Shown: positions 7,913-17,725 of the stretch, one piece after another | How positions within the stretch are numbered: the stretch's first letter is position 1 | How the letters are laid out: every line of letters starts with the position of its first letter | Position numbers and translations under genes: made by a program | DNA from: Reyranella sp. | GTDB lineage: Bacteria > Pseudomonadota > Alphaproteobacteria > Reyranellales > Reyranellaceae | Direction of reading: 5' to 3' | Assembly: GCA_019750135.1 (NCBI GenBank) | Contig: JAIEOV010000013.1 | Coordinates: forward strand, 1 to 64,000 | DNA length: 64,000 nt | The notes under the pieces: model-generated | The model's input: only the letters and a program-made list of their open reading frames with translations | The model's database searches: none | What the model was told of the DNA's origin: nothing

Positions 7913-10601
7913 CGGTCCCGGTGCGCGGCGTCGGCTCGCCCTTCGCGGCTTTGGCCGACTTCTTCTTCGGCGCCGCTTTCTTCTTGGCTGCCTTGGGCTT
8001 CTCGCCGGCGTCGTTGGCCGCGACCGGCGCGGCCTTCTTCGCCCGGGCGGCCTTCGGCTTCTTGCCGCCGCCCTTGGCGGCGCGTTCGGTCAGCAGCGAC
8101 ACCGCCTGGTCGAGTGTCAGCTCATCCGGCTTGATGTCGCGCGGCACGGTGGCGTTGATACCGCCATGCTTCACGTAAGGGCCATACCGGCCCTCGTAGA
8201 GCTCGACTGGCGCCTCGTCGGCGGGATGGTTGCCGACGGTGCGGATGGGCTTGGCGGCGGCACGGCCGCGGCCGGTCGCCTTGGCCTCGGCCAACAGCGC
8301 CATGGCGCGATTCATGCCGATGTCGAGCACGCTCTCGTCGGCGGGGATGGTCTTGTACTTGGTGGTGTGCCGCACGTACGGGCCGAAGCGGCCGACACCG
8401 GCCAGCACGGGCTGGCCGTCCTCGGGATGCGGTCCCAGCTCGCGCGGCAGCGAGAGCAGGGCGAGCGCCTTCTCCAGGGTGACGTCGTCCGGGGTCATGC
8501 CTTTCAACAACGACTGCCGCTTGGGCTTCTCCTTGCCCTCGGGCTCGCCGAGCTGGACGTAGAGGCCGTAGGGGCCGTTGCGCAGGGTCACGACCTTGCC
8601 GGTTACCGGATCGGTGCCCAGGACCTTCGGTCCGTCGAGGTTGGCGCCCGAGGCGGCATCGGCGTCGGGATCGACGATCCCGAGCTTGCGGGTGAAACGG
8701 CACTCCGGATAGTTCGAGCAGCCGATGAAGGCGCCGAACTTGCCGAGCTTCAGGCCGAGCCGGCCGCTGGCGCAGGACGGGCAGTCGCGCGGGCTCTTGC
8801 CGCCATTGTCGTTGGCCGGGAAGAAGTGGGGCCCAAGCTCCTCGTCGAGCTTGTCGAGCACTTCCTTGACGCGCAGCTCCTTGGTCTCGCCGACCGCGGC
8901 CGAGAAGGCCTTCCAGAACTCCCGCAGCACCTGGCGCCAGTCGATCTTGCCGTCCGAGATCTCGTCGAGCTCGTCCTCAAGATGGGCGGTGAAGTTGTAT
9001 TCGACGTAGCGTGGGAAATAGGTCTGCAGGAACGCCGTGACGATGCGGCCGCGGTCCTCGGGCACGAAGCGCTTGCGATCGATCTTCACGTAGTTCCGAC
9101 GCTGCAGCACCTCGATGATGCTGGCGTAGGTCGACGGGCGGCCGATACCGAGTTCTTCCAGCTTCTTGACCAGGCTCGCCTCCGAATAGCGCGGCGGCGG
9201 CTCGGTGAAATGCTGCTCGGGGAGGACGTCACGACGCTCCAGGCCTTCGTCCTGAGTGACGTCGGGCAAAATGGCGTTGCCTTCCTCGTCCGCGTCGTTG
9301 GCGCTCTCGTCCTTGCCCTCGTCGTAGAGGGTGAGGAAGCCGTTGAACTTGATGACCGAGCCGGTGGCGCGCAGCTGCACGTTCTTGTCGGCGCTGGCGA
9401 TGTCGACCGTGACCTGGTCGAGCACGGCGCTTTCCATCTGGCTGGCGACGGTGCGCTTCCAGATCAGCTCATAGAGGCCGAGCTGGTCCTTATCGAGATA
9501 CTGCGCAACATCCTGCGGCGTGCGGAAAAGGTCGGTCGGGCGGATGGCCTCGTGCGCCTCCTGGGCGTTCTTGGCCTTCGAGGTGTAGACGCGCGGCTTC
9601 TCGGGCAGATAGCTCTGGCCGTACTTGCTCTCGATCAGGCGGCGGGTCTGGCCGATCGCCTCGGGCGCCAGGGTGACGCCGTCGGTACGCATATAAGTAA
9701 TGAGTCCGACCGTCTCGCCGCCCATGTCGACACCTTCGTAGAGCCGCTGGGCGATGCGCATGGCGGTGGCGGCGCCGAGGCCAAGCTTGCGCGAGGCCTC
9801 CTGCTGCAGGGTCGAGGTGATGAAGGGCGGCGGCGGGTTGCGGCGGACCTGGCGGCGGTCGATCGACGCCACCTGGAAAGCCCGACGCTCGATCTCGCGC
9901 TTGGCCTGCTCGGCCCGCTCCTGGGTGTCGAGGTCGAACTTGTCGAGCTTGCGGCCGTCGAGATGGGTCAGCCGGGCCTTCAAGGTCTGCTTCTTGGCCG
10001 TGCCGAACAGGACGTCGACCGTCCAGTATTCCCGGCTCTTGAAGACTTCGATCTCGGCCTCGCGCTCGCAGATCAGGCGCAGGGCGACGGACTGGACGCG
10101 GCCGGCCGAGCGGCTGCCCGGCAGTTTGCGCCACAGAACCGGGGAGAGGGTGAAACCCACCAGGTAGTCGAGCGCCCGGCGCGCCATGTAGGCGTCGATG
10201 AGGTCCTGGTCGAGGTCGCGCGGGCGGGCGACGGCGTCCAGCACCGACTGCTTGGTGATGGCGTTGAAGGTGACGCGTTTGACGTCGACGCCTTCCAGCG
10301 CCTTCTTGCGCTTGAGGATATCGCGGACGTGCCAGGAGATGGCCTCGCCCTCGCGGTCGGGGTCGGTGGCAAGGTAGAGCTTGCCGCCCTTGGTGATGGC
10401 CTTGGCGATGGCGTCCAGCCGCTTCTGCGACTGTGCATCGACCTCCCAGGACATGGCGAAATCTTCATCCGGGCGCACCGAGCCGTCCTTGGGCGGCAGG
10501 TCGCGGACATGACCATAGGAGGCCAGCACGGTGTAGCCGGGGCCGAGATACTTCCCAATGGTCTTTGCCTTGGCCGGGGACTCGACGACCAGTACGTCCA
10601 T
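7905..10601 (-). CDS. topA: DNA topoisomerase I (type IA)
   Basis: An 898-residue topoisomerase that relaxes negative supercoils. The Toprim domain opens with VLVVESPAKAKTIGKYLG and has DPDREGEA (Asp80-Glu86). The active-site tyrosine is Tyr303 in ITYMRTDG. A zinc-ribbon motif (CPSC...C...PEC) lies near residues 600-640, followed by repeated C-terminal Topo_C segments and a lysine/alanine-rich tail typical of alphaproteobacterial TopA. The gene runs into rnr and follows dprA after a 51-bp gap with no obvious terminator. Confidence 0.98.
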   Translation of the reverse strand: MDVLVVESPAKAKTIGKYLGPGYTVLASYGHVRDLPPKDGSVRPDEDFAMSWEVDAQSQKRLDAIAKAITKGGKLYLATDPDREGEAISWHVRDILKRKKALEGVDVKRVTFNAITKQSVLDAVARPRDLDQDLIDAYMARRALDYLVGFTLSPVLWRKLPGSRSAGRVQSVALRLICEREAEIEVFKSREYWTVDVLFGTAKKQTLKARLTHLDGRKLDKFDLDTQERAEQAKREIERRAFQVASIDRRQVRRNPPPPFITSTLQQEASRKLGLGAATAMRIAQRLYEGVDMGGETVGLITYMRTDGVTLAPEAIGQTRRLIESKYGQSYLPEKPRVYTSKAKNAQEAHEAIRPTDLFRTPQDVAQYLDKDQLGLYELIWKRTVASQMESAVLDQVTVDIASADKNVQLRATGSVIKFNGFLTLYDEGKDESANDADEEGNAILPDVTQDEGLERRDVLPEQHFTEPPPRYSEASLVKKLEELGIGRPSTYASIIEVLQRRNYVKIDRKRFVPEDRGRIVTAFLQTYFPRYVEYNFTAHLEDELDEISDGKIDWRQVLREFWKAFSAAVGETKELRVKEVLDKLDEELGPHFFPANDNGGKSPRDCPSCASGRLGLKLGKFGAFIGCSNYPECRFTRKLGIVDPDADAASGANLDGPKVLGTDPVTGKVVTLRNGPYGLYVQLGEPEGKEKPKRQSLLKGMTPDDVTLEKALALLSLPRELGPHPEDGQPVLAGVGRFGPYVRHTTKYKTIPADESVLDIGMNRAMALLAEAKATGRGRAAAKPIRTVGNHPADEAPVELYEGRYGPYVKHGGINATVPRDIKPDELTLDQAVSLLTERAAKGGGKKPKAARAKKAAPVAANDAGEKPKAAKKKAAPKKKSAKAAKGEPTPRTGTDG

Positions 10602-10652
10602 CGTCGGGTATGCTCCAGTAAACCTTTGAAAACCGGAGCTAAATCACTGATT

Positions 10653-11708
10653 TCAAATCAGGGACACGCGGTTACCCCGGTGCCTTTCCAGGCGGCCTTC
10701 CAGCTCGAGAGCCAGCAGGACCTCCGCCACGGTGGCGGCGGACACTTGGCATCGACGTACCAGTTCGTCAACCAGGGTGGGTACGGACCCCAGGGCGGAG
10801 AGCACCTGGGAGGCCTCCGGGTGAGCCGATTTTTCCCTTGGTTTGACAGGGACTTGGGGGCCGGACCGTGGCGGTTGGATCACACTTAGAATATCCTTGA
10901 CGTCGCGGGTCAAAATGGCCCCATCCCGGATAAGGCTATTGGATCCGGCGTACCGAGGGTCGGCTGGCGAGCCCGGGACGACGAAGACGTCGCGACCCTG
11001 CTCGGCCGCCCGGTGGGCGGTGATCAGGGAGCCCGAGCGGGCCGCCGCCTCGATGACCACGACGCCCTGCGACAAGCCGCTGACGATGCGGTTGCGGCGG
11101 GGAAAGGCGCGGGCTACCGGCGGCGCACCCCAGGGGGATTCGCTCAGCAGCAGGCCGCCGGCGGCAATGGCGGCCTGCAGGCCGGCGTTCTGAGGTGGGT
11201 AGACTTGGTCGATGCCGCCGGCCAGCACGGCCACGGTGCCGGTAGCAAGCGCGGCCTGATGGGCGGCGGCATCGATGCCGCGCGCCAGGCCGGAGGCGAC
11301 GACGAAGCCTGCCTCGCCCAGCGCCCCGGCCAGTTCGCCGGCGAGACGGCAGGCGGCCAGGGAGGCCTCGCGCGCGCCCACGACGGCCACGGTGGGCCGG
11401 CTGAGCAGTCCGAGGTCGCCGATGGCCGACAGCACCGCCGGCGCATCCGGCAGGGCAGCCAGCGCGGGCGGGTAAGCCGGATCGCCGAACACCAGGAAGC
11501 GGCCGCCAGCCTTGGCCAGGGCGTTCTCCTCGCGGGTGACGGCGGCATCGCCGATCGTATCGAGCCGCGCACAGGCGGCGCGTGCCGAACCGAAATGGCC
11601 CAGCGCTTCGTGGAAAGTGACCGGCCCGATCCGGGCGCTGCGCGCCAGCCGCAGCCGGGCGCGTCGTTCACCAGGATCGAGCTCGGCAGAGAGGGGGCCG
11701 TCGAACAT
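10653..11708 (-). CDS. dprA: DNA-processing protein DprA
   Basis: About 351 residues of the DprA/Smf family, which loads RecA on incoming single-stranded DNA during transformation. The Rossmann-like core carries VGAREAS, ASGLARGIDAAAHQ and GGIDQVYPPQN, and the C-terminus forms a winged-helix (LVDELVRRCQVSAATVAEVLLALELEG). An N-terminal SAM-like region is also present. The start is uncertain: ATG at 11708 and at 11735 are both possible, neither with a strong ribosome site. It is 51 bp from the next gene upstream and leads into topA. Confidence 0.93.
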   Translation of the reverse strand: MFDGPLSAELDPGERRARLRLARSARIGPVTFHEALGHFGSARAACARLDTIGDAAVTREENALAKAGGRFLVFGDPAYPPALAALPDAPAVLSAIGDLGLLSRPTVAVVGAREASLAACRLAGELAGALGEAGFVVASGLARGIDAAAHQAALATGTVAVLAGGIDQVYPPQNAGLQAAIAAGGLLLSESPWGAPPVARAFPRRNRIVSGLSQGVVVIEAAARSGSLITAHRAAEQGRDVFVVPGSPADPRYAGSNSLIRDGAILTRDVKDILSVIQPPRSGPQVPVKPREKSAHPEASQVLSALGSVPTLVDELVRRCQVSAATVAEVLLALELEGRLERHRGNRVSLI

Positions 11709-11759
11709 GACGCGACCGTACGCGCGTGCCGACATCCTGTAAATCAACCGTCAGTAGAA

Positions 11760-12680
11760 TCAACGCAGCTTGGGATTGAGCGCGTCGCGCAGCCAGTCGC
11801 CCAGGATGTTGACGGAGAGCGACAGGATGACCAGCGCGAAGACCGGGAAGAGCACGATCCACCATTCGCCGGAGAACAGGAAGGCGTTGCCGATGCGGAT
11901 CAGCGTGCCGAGCGACGGCTGGGTGGCCGGCATGCCGACGCCGAGATAGGACAGCGACGCCTCGGCGATGATGGCGAGCGCCAGCTCGATGGTGGCGATC
12001 ACCAGCACCGGTCCCCAGGCGTTGGGCAGCACGTGGCCGAGCGCGATGCGCGCGCCCGGCACGCCGATGATGCGCGCAGCGTTGACGTAGTCCTTGTGCT
12101 TCTCGGCCAGCGTGGTGGCGCGGGTGACGCGCGCGAACTGCGGCCAGTAGGCGACGCCGATCGAGATCACCAGCACCCAGATGGCGATCTCGTCATGCAC
12201 GTGCTTGGGCAGGGCGGCACGCGCCACGCCGTCGAGCGTGAGCGCGATCAGGATGGCGGGCACGGTGAGCTGGATGTCGGCCAGCCGCATGATCACCGCC
12301 TCGACCCAGCCGCCGCGGAAGCCGGCCAGTAGACCCAGCAGCACCCCCGTCGTCACCGACAGAACGATGGCGGCAAGCCCGATCATCAGCGACACGCGCG
12401 CGCCGTAGAGGATGGCCGAGAGCAGATCGCGTCCCTGGTTGTCGGTGCCGAGCAGATGGGCCGCGCTGCCGCCCGAGGCCCAGACCGGCGGCGTGAACGC
12501 GTCCATCAGGTTGAGCGACTTGACGTCGAACGGATCGTAGGGCGCGAGCCAGGGCGCAAAGATCGCCCCCAGGAAGAAGAGCACGGTGACGACGGCGGCG
12601 GCGACGGTCGTGGGCGAGCGACGGAAGCTCCACCACATGTCGGAGTCGCGGAAGCGGGCCAGGGTCGTCGTGTCGGCCAT
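11760..12680 (-). CDS. ABC transporter permease, DppC type
   Basis: A 306-residue inner-membrane permease of the dipeptide/oligopeptide (family 5) uptake group. It has an N-terminal transmembrane segment, the DNQGRDLLSAILYGARVS motif and the binding-protein-dependent transport EAA-like loop, ending in the usual GDWLRDALNPKLR. Its partner is the DppB-type permease at 13869, but an MFS gene lies between them. No ATPase subunit gene is in the window. Its start abuts the MFS stop exactly. The substrate is unknown; peptides, nickel or opines are typical of the family. Confidence 0.93.
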   Translation of the reverse strand: MADTTTLARFRDSDMWWSFRRSPTTVAAAVVTVLFFLGAIFAPWLAPYDPFDVKSLNLMDAFTPPVWASGGSAAHLLGTDNQGRDLLSAILYGARVSLMIGLAAIVLSVTTGVLLGLLAGFRGGWVEAVIMRLADIQLTVPAILIALTLDGVARAALPKHVHDEIAIWVLVISIGVAYWPQFARVTRATTLAEKHKDYVNAARIIGVPGARIALGHVLPNAWGPVLVIATIELALAIIAEASLSYLGVGMPATQPSLGTLIRIGNAFLFSGEWWIVLFPVFALVILSLSVNILGDWLRDALNPKLR

Positions 12681-13865
12681 TCAGTTCACCTTGCGGCCAG
12701 CGGCGCGGCGGCCGGCGAGCGCACCGGCCGCGCTCAGCACCGCCAGCACGGCGGCCAGCGGGCCGAAGCCCTCGAAGCCTACCCAACCGATCATGGCCGC
12801 GCCAAGGGCCGCGGCGCCGATCCAGCCGATGCTGGCCGAGGAGCTGTTCAACCCCAGCACCGTGCCGCGCACGTCGTCGGGCACGTTGGCGAGGGCGGCC
12901 ATGTAGGCCGGCCGGCCGAGCGCATTCAGCAGGACATAGAGGAAGCCCAGCGCCACAGAGATCTCGGCACTGGGGTGCCACATGAAAAGGACGAGGGCTG
13001 CCACCGCCGACAGGGCCATGGCGACGGCGAAGGTCAGCAGGCGATCGCGGAAGCGGTCGGCGATCTGGCCGCCCAGAACGGTGCCGGCGACGCTGCCGAC
13101 GGCGAAGATCGCCAGCGGCAAGGCGAGCTCGGCCAGCGACAGGCCATAGGTCGCTTGAAGGAAGGCGGCGAAGTAGGTGACGGCGAGGCCATAGCAGATG
13201 CGCTCGAAGATGCCGGTGGCCAGCAGCCCGATCACGCGCTTGGACAGGGCGTCGCGGATCGACGGGCGTACCACGCCGCGCATATGCCCGGCCGAGCCGC
13301 GGCCCACGGTGATCAACATGCTGACGCTGGCGATCAGCGCGAGGGCGCCGACGCACAGCAGCCAGCCGCGCCAACCGATCAGCGAGCCCACGGCGGCGGC
13401 CATCGGCACGCCGACGAGCAAGGTCAGCGACTGGCCGCTCATCACCCAGCCCAGGGCCCGGCCGCGCTGGGCGTCGGGCACGCGGCCGGAGAGCTCGGCA
13501 TAGGCCGCCGCCGTGAAGGCGCCGCAGAAGCTGCCGCCGACCGTGGCCCACACGGCGACCCAGAAGAACGAGCCCGCCAGCGCCTGGCCGACCAGGGTCA
13601 GCGCCAGCCCGAACAGCGAGCCCACCAGCACCAGCCGGCGTCCCATGACGTCGGACAGCCAGCCGGCGATGGCGGACGAGACGCCCCAGGCCGTCGCCGT
13701 CAGCGACACGAGGTTGGCGACCAGCGCCATGCTGACCGAAAGGTCGTGGCCCATGTCGATCAGGAAGGGCGCGCGCGTGGTGCCGCTCGAGGTGCAGGCG
13801 AACATGCCGAGCGACGCAGCGCCGATCAGGGCCCACGGCAGGGCCCCCCCAACGTTCTGTTTCAT
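12681..13865 (-). CDS. MFS transporter
   Basis: A 394-residue protein with about twelve hydrophobic segments and the loop-2 motif GWLSDVMGRRLVL (G-x-x-x-D-x-x-G-R-R), identifying the major facilitator superfamily, drug/metabolite efflux group. It sits in a compact minus-strand operon between the two peptide-type ABC permease genes, 3 bp after dppB and directly abutting dppC. That position is unusual and suggests an exporter for the imported compound or a breakdown product. Substrate unknown. Confidence 0.92.
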   Translation of the reverse strand: MKQNVGGALPWALIGAASLGMFACTSSGTTRAPFLIDMGHDLSVSMALVANLVSLTATAWGVSSAIAGWLSDVMGRRLVLVGSLFGLALTLVGQALAGSFFWVAVWATVGGSFCGAFTAAAYAELSGRVPDAQRGRALGWVMSGQSLTLLVGVPMAAAVGSLIGWRGWLLCVGALALIASVSMLITVGRGSAGHMRGVVRPSIRDALSKRVIGLLATGIFERICYGLAVTYFAAFLQATYGLSLAELALPLAIFAVGSVAGTVLGGQIADRFRDRLLTFAVAMALSAVAALVLFMWHPSAEISVALGFLYVLLNALGRPAYMAALANVPDDVRGTVLGLNSSSASIGWIGAAALGAAMIGWVGFEGFGPLAAVLAVLSAAGALAGRRAAGRKVN

Positions 13866-13868
13866 GCG

Positions 13869-14897
13869 TCAGCCGCCTGCCGTGCCGACTTGCGCGCGAT
13901 CGAGCCTGAGGCGCGGATCGATCGCGGCATAAAGCAGATCGACGAAGAAGTTTATGGTGACGAAGATGAGCGAGACCATGACGAGATACGCCGCCATCAC
14001 GGGGATATCGGCGAACTGCACCGACTGGATGAAGAGCTGGCCCATGCCCGGCCACTGGAACACCGTCTCGGTGATAATCGAGAAGGCGATCAGGCCGCCG
14101 ACCTGGATGCCGATCACGGTGATGACGGGCAACAGCGTGTTCTTGAGCGCATGGCGGAAATGCACGGCGCGATTGGTGAGGCCGCGGGCGCGCGCGAACT
14201 TGATGTAGTCGGTGCGCAGCACCTCCAGCATCTGCGAGCGCACCAGGCGCAGCACCAGGGTCATCTGGAACAGGCTGAGGGTGACGGCCGGCAGCACGAG
14301 CGCCTTGAGCCCGCTCGCCGTCAGCAGGCCGGTGGTCCAGCCGCCGACCTTCTCGGTCTCACCGCGCCCGAACGAGGGGAAGCACCAGTCGCCGGGCAGG
14401 CCGACCGAGGGCGCCCAGGTCTTGCACTCCACCGAGAAGACATAGATCAGCAGGATGCCGATCACGAACGTCGGCATGGCGACGCCCGCCAGCGAGAAGG
14501 TCATCACCGCCTGGCTGTCGACGGTGTTGCGCCGGAGCGCGGTGAACACGCCCAGCGGAATACCCATGGCGAGCGCCAGCAGCGCCGCCGCCGCCACCAG
14601 CTCGAGCGTCGCCGGCATGCGCTCGACGATCAGGTCGGAGACCGGCCGCGCCAGGCGATAGCTCTTGCCGAAATTGCCGTGCGCCGCGTTCACCAGGAAG
14701 CGCAGGAACTGCAGGCCGACCGAATCCTCGAGCCCGAGCTCGGCGCGCATCTCCTCGCGATCGGCCGCCGACGCCTCCTGGCCCACCATGTTGCTCACCG
14801 GGTCGCCCACGAAGTTGAACAGCACGAAGCACAGGAACGACACCGCCAGCATGACGGCGACGGATTGCAGGAGGCGGGAGACGATAAAAGCCAGCAT
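13869..14897 (-). CDS. ABC transporter permease, DppB type
   Basis: A 342-residue permease with the N-terminal pattern of DppB proteins (LLQSVAVMLAVSFLCFVLF), a long periplasmic insertion, and the conserved C-terminal loop ARARGLTNRAVHFRHALKNTLLP, followed by GIQVGGLIAFSIITETVF. It would pair with the DppC-type permease to form the membrane channel of a family-5 ABC importer. The cognate solute-binding protein gene lies directly upstream (36 bp). Confidence 0.94.
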   Translation of the reverse strand: MLAFIVSRLLQSVAVMLAVSFLCFVLFNFVGDPVSNMVGQEASAADREEMRAELGLEDSVGLQFLRFLVNAAHGNFGKSYRLARPVSDLIVERMPATLELVAAAALLALAMGIPLGVFTALRRNTVDSQAVMTFSLAGVAMPTFVIGILLIYVFSVECKTWAPSVGLPGDWCFPSFGRGETEKVGGWTTGLLTASGLKALVLPAVTLSLFQMTLVLRLVRSQMLEVLRTDYIKFARARGLTNRAVHFRHALKNTLLPVITVIGIQVGGLIAFSIITETVFQWPGMGQLFIQSVQFADIPVMAAYLVMVSLIFVTINFFVDLLYAAIDPRLRLDRAQVGTAGG

Positions 14898-14933
14898 CGG
14901 TGCTGGCTTTTACCTCGGTTCAGGCCGTTTGGC

Positions 14934-16514
14934 TCACTTCATCTTCGAGTATTTGAAGTTGGGCGAGTCGTTGGCGAAGATCGGGATCGTCACCTTGTCG
15001 CTCATCGACCAGACGATCAGCTGGTGATGCAGCGGCAGGTACGGCATGTCCTCGATGGCGAGCTTCCAGGCGTCGGCGATCATCTGGTCGCGCTTGGCCT
15101 GGTCGACCTCCTTCAGGATGCCGTCGGTCAGCTCGTCCATTTTGGCGTTGGAGTAGTTGGTGAGGTTGTAGCCGCCCACCTTCTTCTCCGCGTTGTTGGT
15201 CTGGTACAGGTATGTGAAGACATAGTGCGAATCGAGCGTCGGCACGCCCCAGCCCAGCAGGAAGAAGCTCGAATCCTTCTTCTGGATCTTGGGGAAGTGC
15301 AGCGTCTTGGAGCGCGCCTGCAGGTCGACCTTGATGCCGATCTGCGCCAGCATGCCGGTGACCGCCTGGCAGATCTGCTCGTCGTTGTTGTAGCGGTCAT
15401 TGGGGCAATCCAGGACCACCGAGAAGCCGTTGGGATAGCCGGCGTCGGCCATCAGCTTCTTGGCCGCGGCGACGTCGAACTTCAACCGCTTGTCGTTCTC
15501 CTTCGTATAGCCGTGCACGCCGGGCGAGGTGACGAGGCCGGCTGGCGCTGCGAAGTTGCGCATCACCTTGGCCTTGATCGCGTCGATGTCGATCGCCTGG
15601 TACATCGCCTGGCGCACGCGCTTGTCGGCGAACGGGTTCTTGCCCTTGACGTCGGAGTACTTGAGCTCGGCGGCGCCCATGTCGAGGCCGAGGAAGATCG
15701 AGCGGACCTGCGCCGTCTCCTCGGTCTTCAGCCCCGGCGTCTGCTTGATGCGCGCGATATCCTGCAGCGGCGCGTCGAGCACGAAGTCGACCTGGCCCGA
15801 GATCAGCGCGGCGACGCGCGTCGCCGGCTCCTTGATCGGCGTGTAGACCAGCTCGTCGGGATAGGCCGGGAAATCCTTGGCGCCCCAGTAGGTCGGGTTC
15901 TTGGCCATCACCGTCTTCACGTCGGGATCGCGCTGCTTCACCGTGAAGGCGCCGGTGCCCATGGCATTGCGCACCGCATAGGTCTCTTCCTTGTCCTTGA
16001 AGCTCTGCGGCTTGGTGACGTTGTGCTTCTCGGCCCACGCCTTGGACATGATCAGGATCGACGAGGCGTAGTCGGGCAGGATGGGGTTGGGTCCGTTGGT
16101 GATGATGTGCACGGTCAGCGGATCGATCGCCTTCACCTCCTTGATCGAGGAGATGTAGGCGCGGAAGTCCGAGGTCGGCGCCAGCGCCCGGTTGTAGCTG
16201 AAGACCACATCTTCGGCGGTGAACGGGGTGCCGTCGCTGAACTTCACGTCGGGCCGGAGCTTGAACTCCCAGGTGTCGGGCGCGATCGCCTTCCACGACA
16301 GTGCCAGCGCCGGGACCTTCGCGAGCGACGGATCGCGGCTGATCAGCCCCTCGTAGACGTGGCCGTTCATCGCCGAGGTCGGGCCCTCGTTCTGGGCGTG
16401 GGGGTCGAGCGTCAGGGCGTCGCCCTGGCTGGCCCAGCGCAGGGTCTTGGCGTCGGCTACCGTGGTCGCGCACAGGGCCGCGGCGGCGATCGCCACCATC
16501 CGAGCAACAAACAT
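14934..16514 (-). CDS. ABC transporter substrate-binding protein, family 5
   Basis: About 526 residues. A cleavable signal peptide (MFVARMVAIAAAALCATTVADA) precedes a SBP_bac_5 fold starting KTLRWASQGDALTLDPHA. These proteins capture peptides, nickel-chelates or similar solutes in the periplasm for the DppBC-type channel. The chosen ATG has an AGGAGG site about 8 nt upstream; an in-frame start at 16574 would add a non-signal extension. It is the first gene of the operon that runs through dppB, MFS and dppC towards dprA and topA. Confidence 0.94.
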   Translation of the reverse strand: MFVARMVAIAAAALCATTVADAKTLRWASQGDALTLDPHAQNEGPTSAMNGHVYEGLISRDPSLAKVPALALSWKAIAPDTWEFKLRPDVKFSDGTPFTAEDVVFSYNRALAPTSDFRAYISSIKEVKAIDPLTVHIITNGPNPILPDYASSILIMSKAWAEKHNVTKPQSFKDKEETYAVRNAMGTGAFTVKQRDPDVKTVMAKNPTYWGAKDFPAYPDELVYTPIKEPATRVAALISGQVDFVLDAPLQDIARIKQTPGLKTEETAQVRSIFLGLDMGAAELKYSDVKGKNPFADKRVRQAMYQAIDIDAIKAKVMRNFAAPAGLVTSPGVHGYTKENDKRLKFDVAAAKKLMADAGYPNGFSVVLDCPNDRYNNDEQICQAVTGMLAQIGIKVDLQARSKTLHFPKIQKKDSSFFLLGWGVPTLDSHYVFTYLYQTNNAEKKVGGYNLTNYSNAKMDELTDGILKEVDQAKRDQMIADAWKLAIEDMPYLPLHHQLIVWSMSDKVTIPIFANDSPNFKYSKMK

Positions 16515-16605
16515 CGAAACTGCCTCCTGCAGTTGTTGTGTAGTGACCCTAGCGACGCGCCGGCTGGCGATCAATGTTATGTGTGGGAAGAAAGGGTAAA
16601 CGGTG

Positions 16606-17622
16606 ATGAGACGTTTGTTGGTGGCGGTGCTTCTTGCGCTCGGCGCGACAGCTGCGGCGGCGCAGGACCGCGTCCGGCTGGAGGTCTATTCGACCCTGGA
16701 GGTCGAGAACCTCAACGACTTCAAGAAGGCGTTCGAAGCCGAGAACCGCGACACCGAGATCCTGTGGAACCGGGATTCGACGGGCGTGCTTACGGCCCGC
16801 ATCCTGGCGGAGCAGGGTGCGCAGCGCGGCGATGCCATCTGGGGATTGGCCGTCACTTCCATGCTCGTGCTCGACAAGCGCGGCCTCCTCGAGCCCTACG
16901 CGCCCACGAACCTCGCCAGCATCAAGCCGGCCTTCCGAGATCCGGCCAACCCGCCCGCCTGGGTCGGCATGGAAGCGTGGGTCGCAGCGGTCTGTTTCAA
17001 CACCGTGGAGGCAACCAAGCTCGGCCTGCCCAAGCCCGTCTCATGGTTCGACCTGCTCGATCCGCGCTTCAAGGGCAAGCTCACCATGCCCCATCCGGCC
17101 TCGTCGGGAACGGGCTACTTCCACGTCGCTGCCTGGATCCAGATGTTCGGCGAGGACAAGGCTTGGGCGTTCATGGACAAGCTGCACGACAACATCGCCA
17201 TCTACGAGCATTCGGGCACGCGGCCCTGCCGGCATGCCGCCTCGGGCGAGTTTCCGCTCGGAATCTCCTATGAGCTGGCCGCCGCCAGCGGCCGCCAGAA
17301 AGGTGCGCCCATCGAGGGGCTGGTGATGAAGGAGGGCGGCGGCTGGGACATGGACGCCGCGGCCATCCTGCGCGGCACCAAGAAGCCAGAGGCGGCGCGC
17401 CGGCTGATGGACTTTGCCGCGAGCCGCAAGGCCAACGAGCTCTATGCCTCGTTCGTCAGCCAGGTCGCCATGCCGGGCATCGCCAGCAACATCCCCGACT
17501 ATCCCGCCGGCGTCGCCGAATCGATGATCAAGAACGACTTCGCCTGGGCCTCCGCCAATCGTACCCGGATCCTGGAGGAATGGGCGCGCCGCTACGACGG
17601 CAAGGCGGCCAAGAAGAACTGA
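16606..17622 (+). CDS. ABC transporter substrate-binding protein, family 1 (iron/phosphonate type)
   Basis: About 338 residues: a signal peptide (LLVAVLLALGATAAAAQ), then a periplasmic binding fold like ferric-iron or 2-aminoethylphosphonate binding proteins (VRLEVYSTLEVENLNDFKKA; PHPASSGTGYFHV). An overlapping GTG at 16603 is an alternative start. It is divergent from the family-5 binding protein, leaving about 90 bp for shared promoters. No permease or ATPase of its class is adjacent, so it is an orphan here; its ligand is unknown. Confidence 0.88.
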   Translation: MRRLLVAVLLALGATAAAAQDRVRLEVYSTLEVENLNDFKKAFEAENRDTEILWNRDSTGVLTARILAEQGAQRGDAIWGLAVTSMLVLDKRGLLEPYAPTNLASIKPAFRDPANPPAWVGMEAWVAAVCFNTVEATKLGLPKPVSWFDLLDPRFKGKLTMPHPASSGTGYFHVAAWIQMFGEDKAWAFMDKLHDNIAIYEHSGTRPCRHAASGEFPLGISYELAAASGRQKGAPIEGLVMKEGGGWDMDAAAILRGTKKPEAARRLMDFAASRKANELYASFVSQVAMPGIASNIPDYPAGVAESMIKNDFAWASANRTRILEEWARRYDGKAAKKN

Positions 17623-17725
17623 CCGGTCGTCTGCCGGCTGCCCGACCGCATCTCTTCATGGTGGACCGGCGAAATATGACGGCGCTACCTTTCAGCCCGT
17701 TCCGCTCCTGATGTGATCCGAAGAT

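Noticed and set aside
10641..10664. A hairpin at the end of dprA (CTGATTT/AAATCAG)
   Set aside because: The loop is one base, it overlaps the dprA stop, and no T-run follows, so it is not a convincing terminator.
7512..10889. A 1125-codon plus-strand open frame opposite topA
   Set aside because: Antisense shadow of topA with the same biased composition.
12456..17273. A 1605-codon plus-strand open frame opposite the ABC transporter genes
   Set aside because: Low-complexity Arg/Gly/His/Asp/Ala composition typical of antisense frames in GC-rich DNA; the minus-strand genes have recognisable families.
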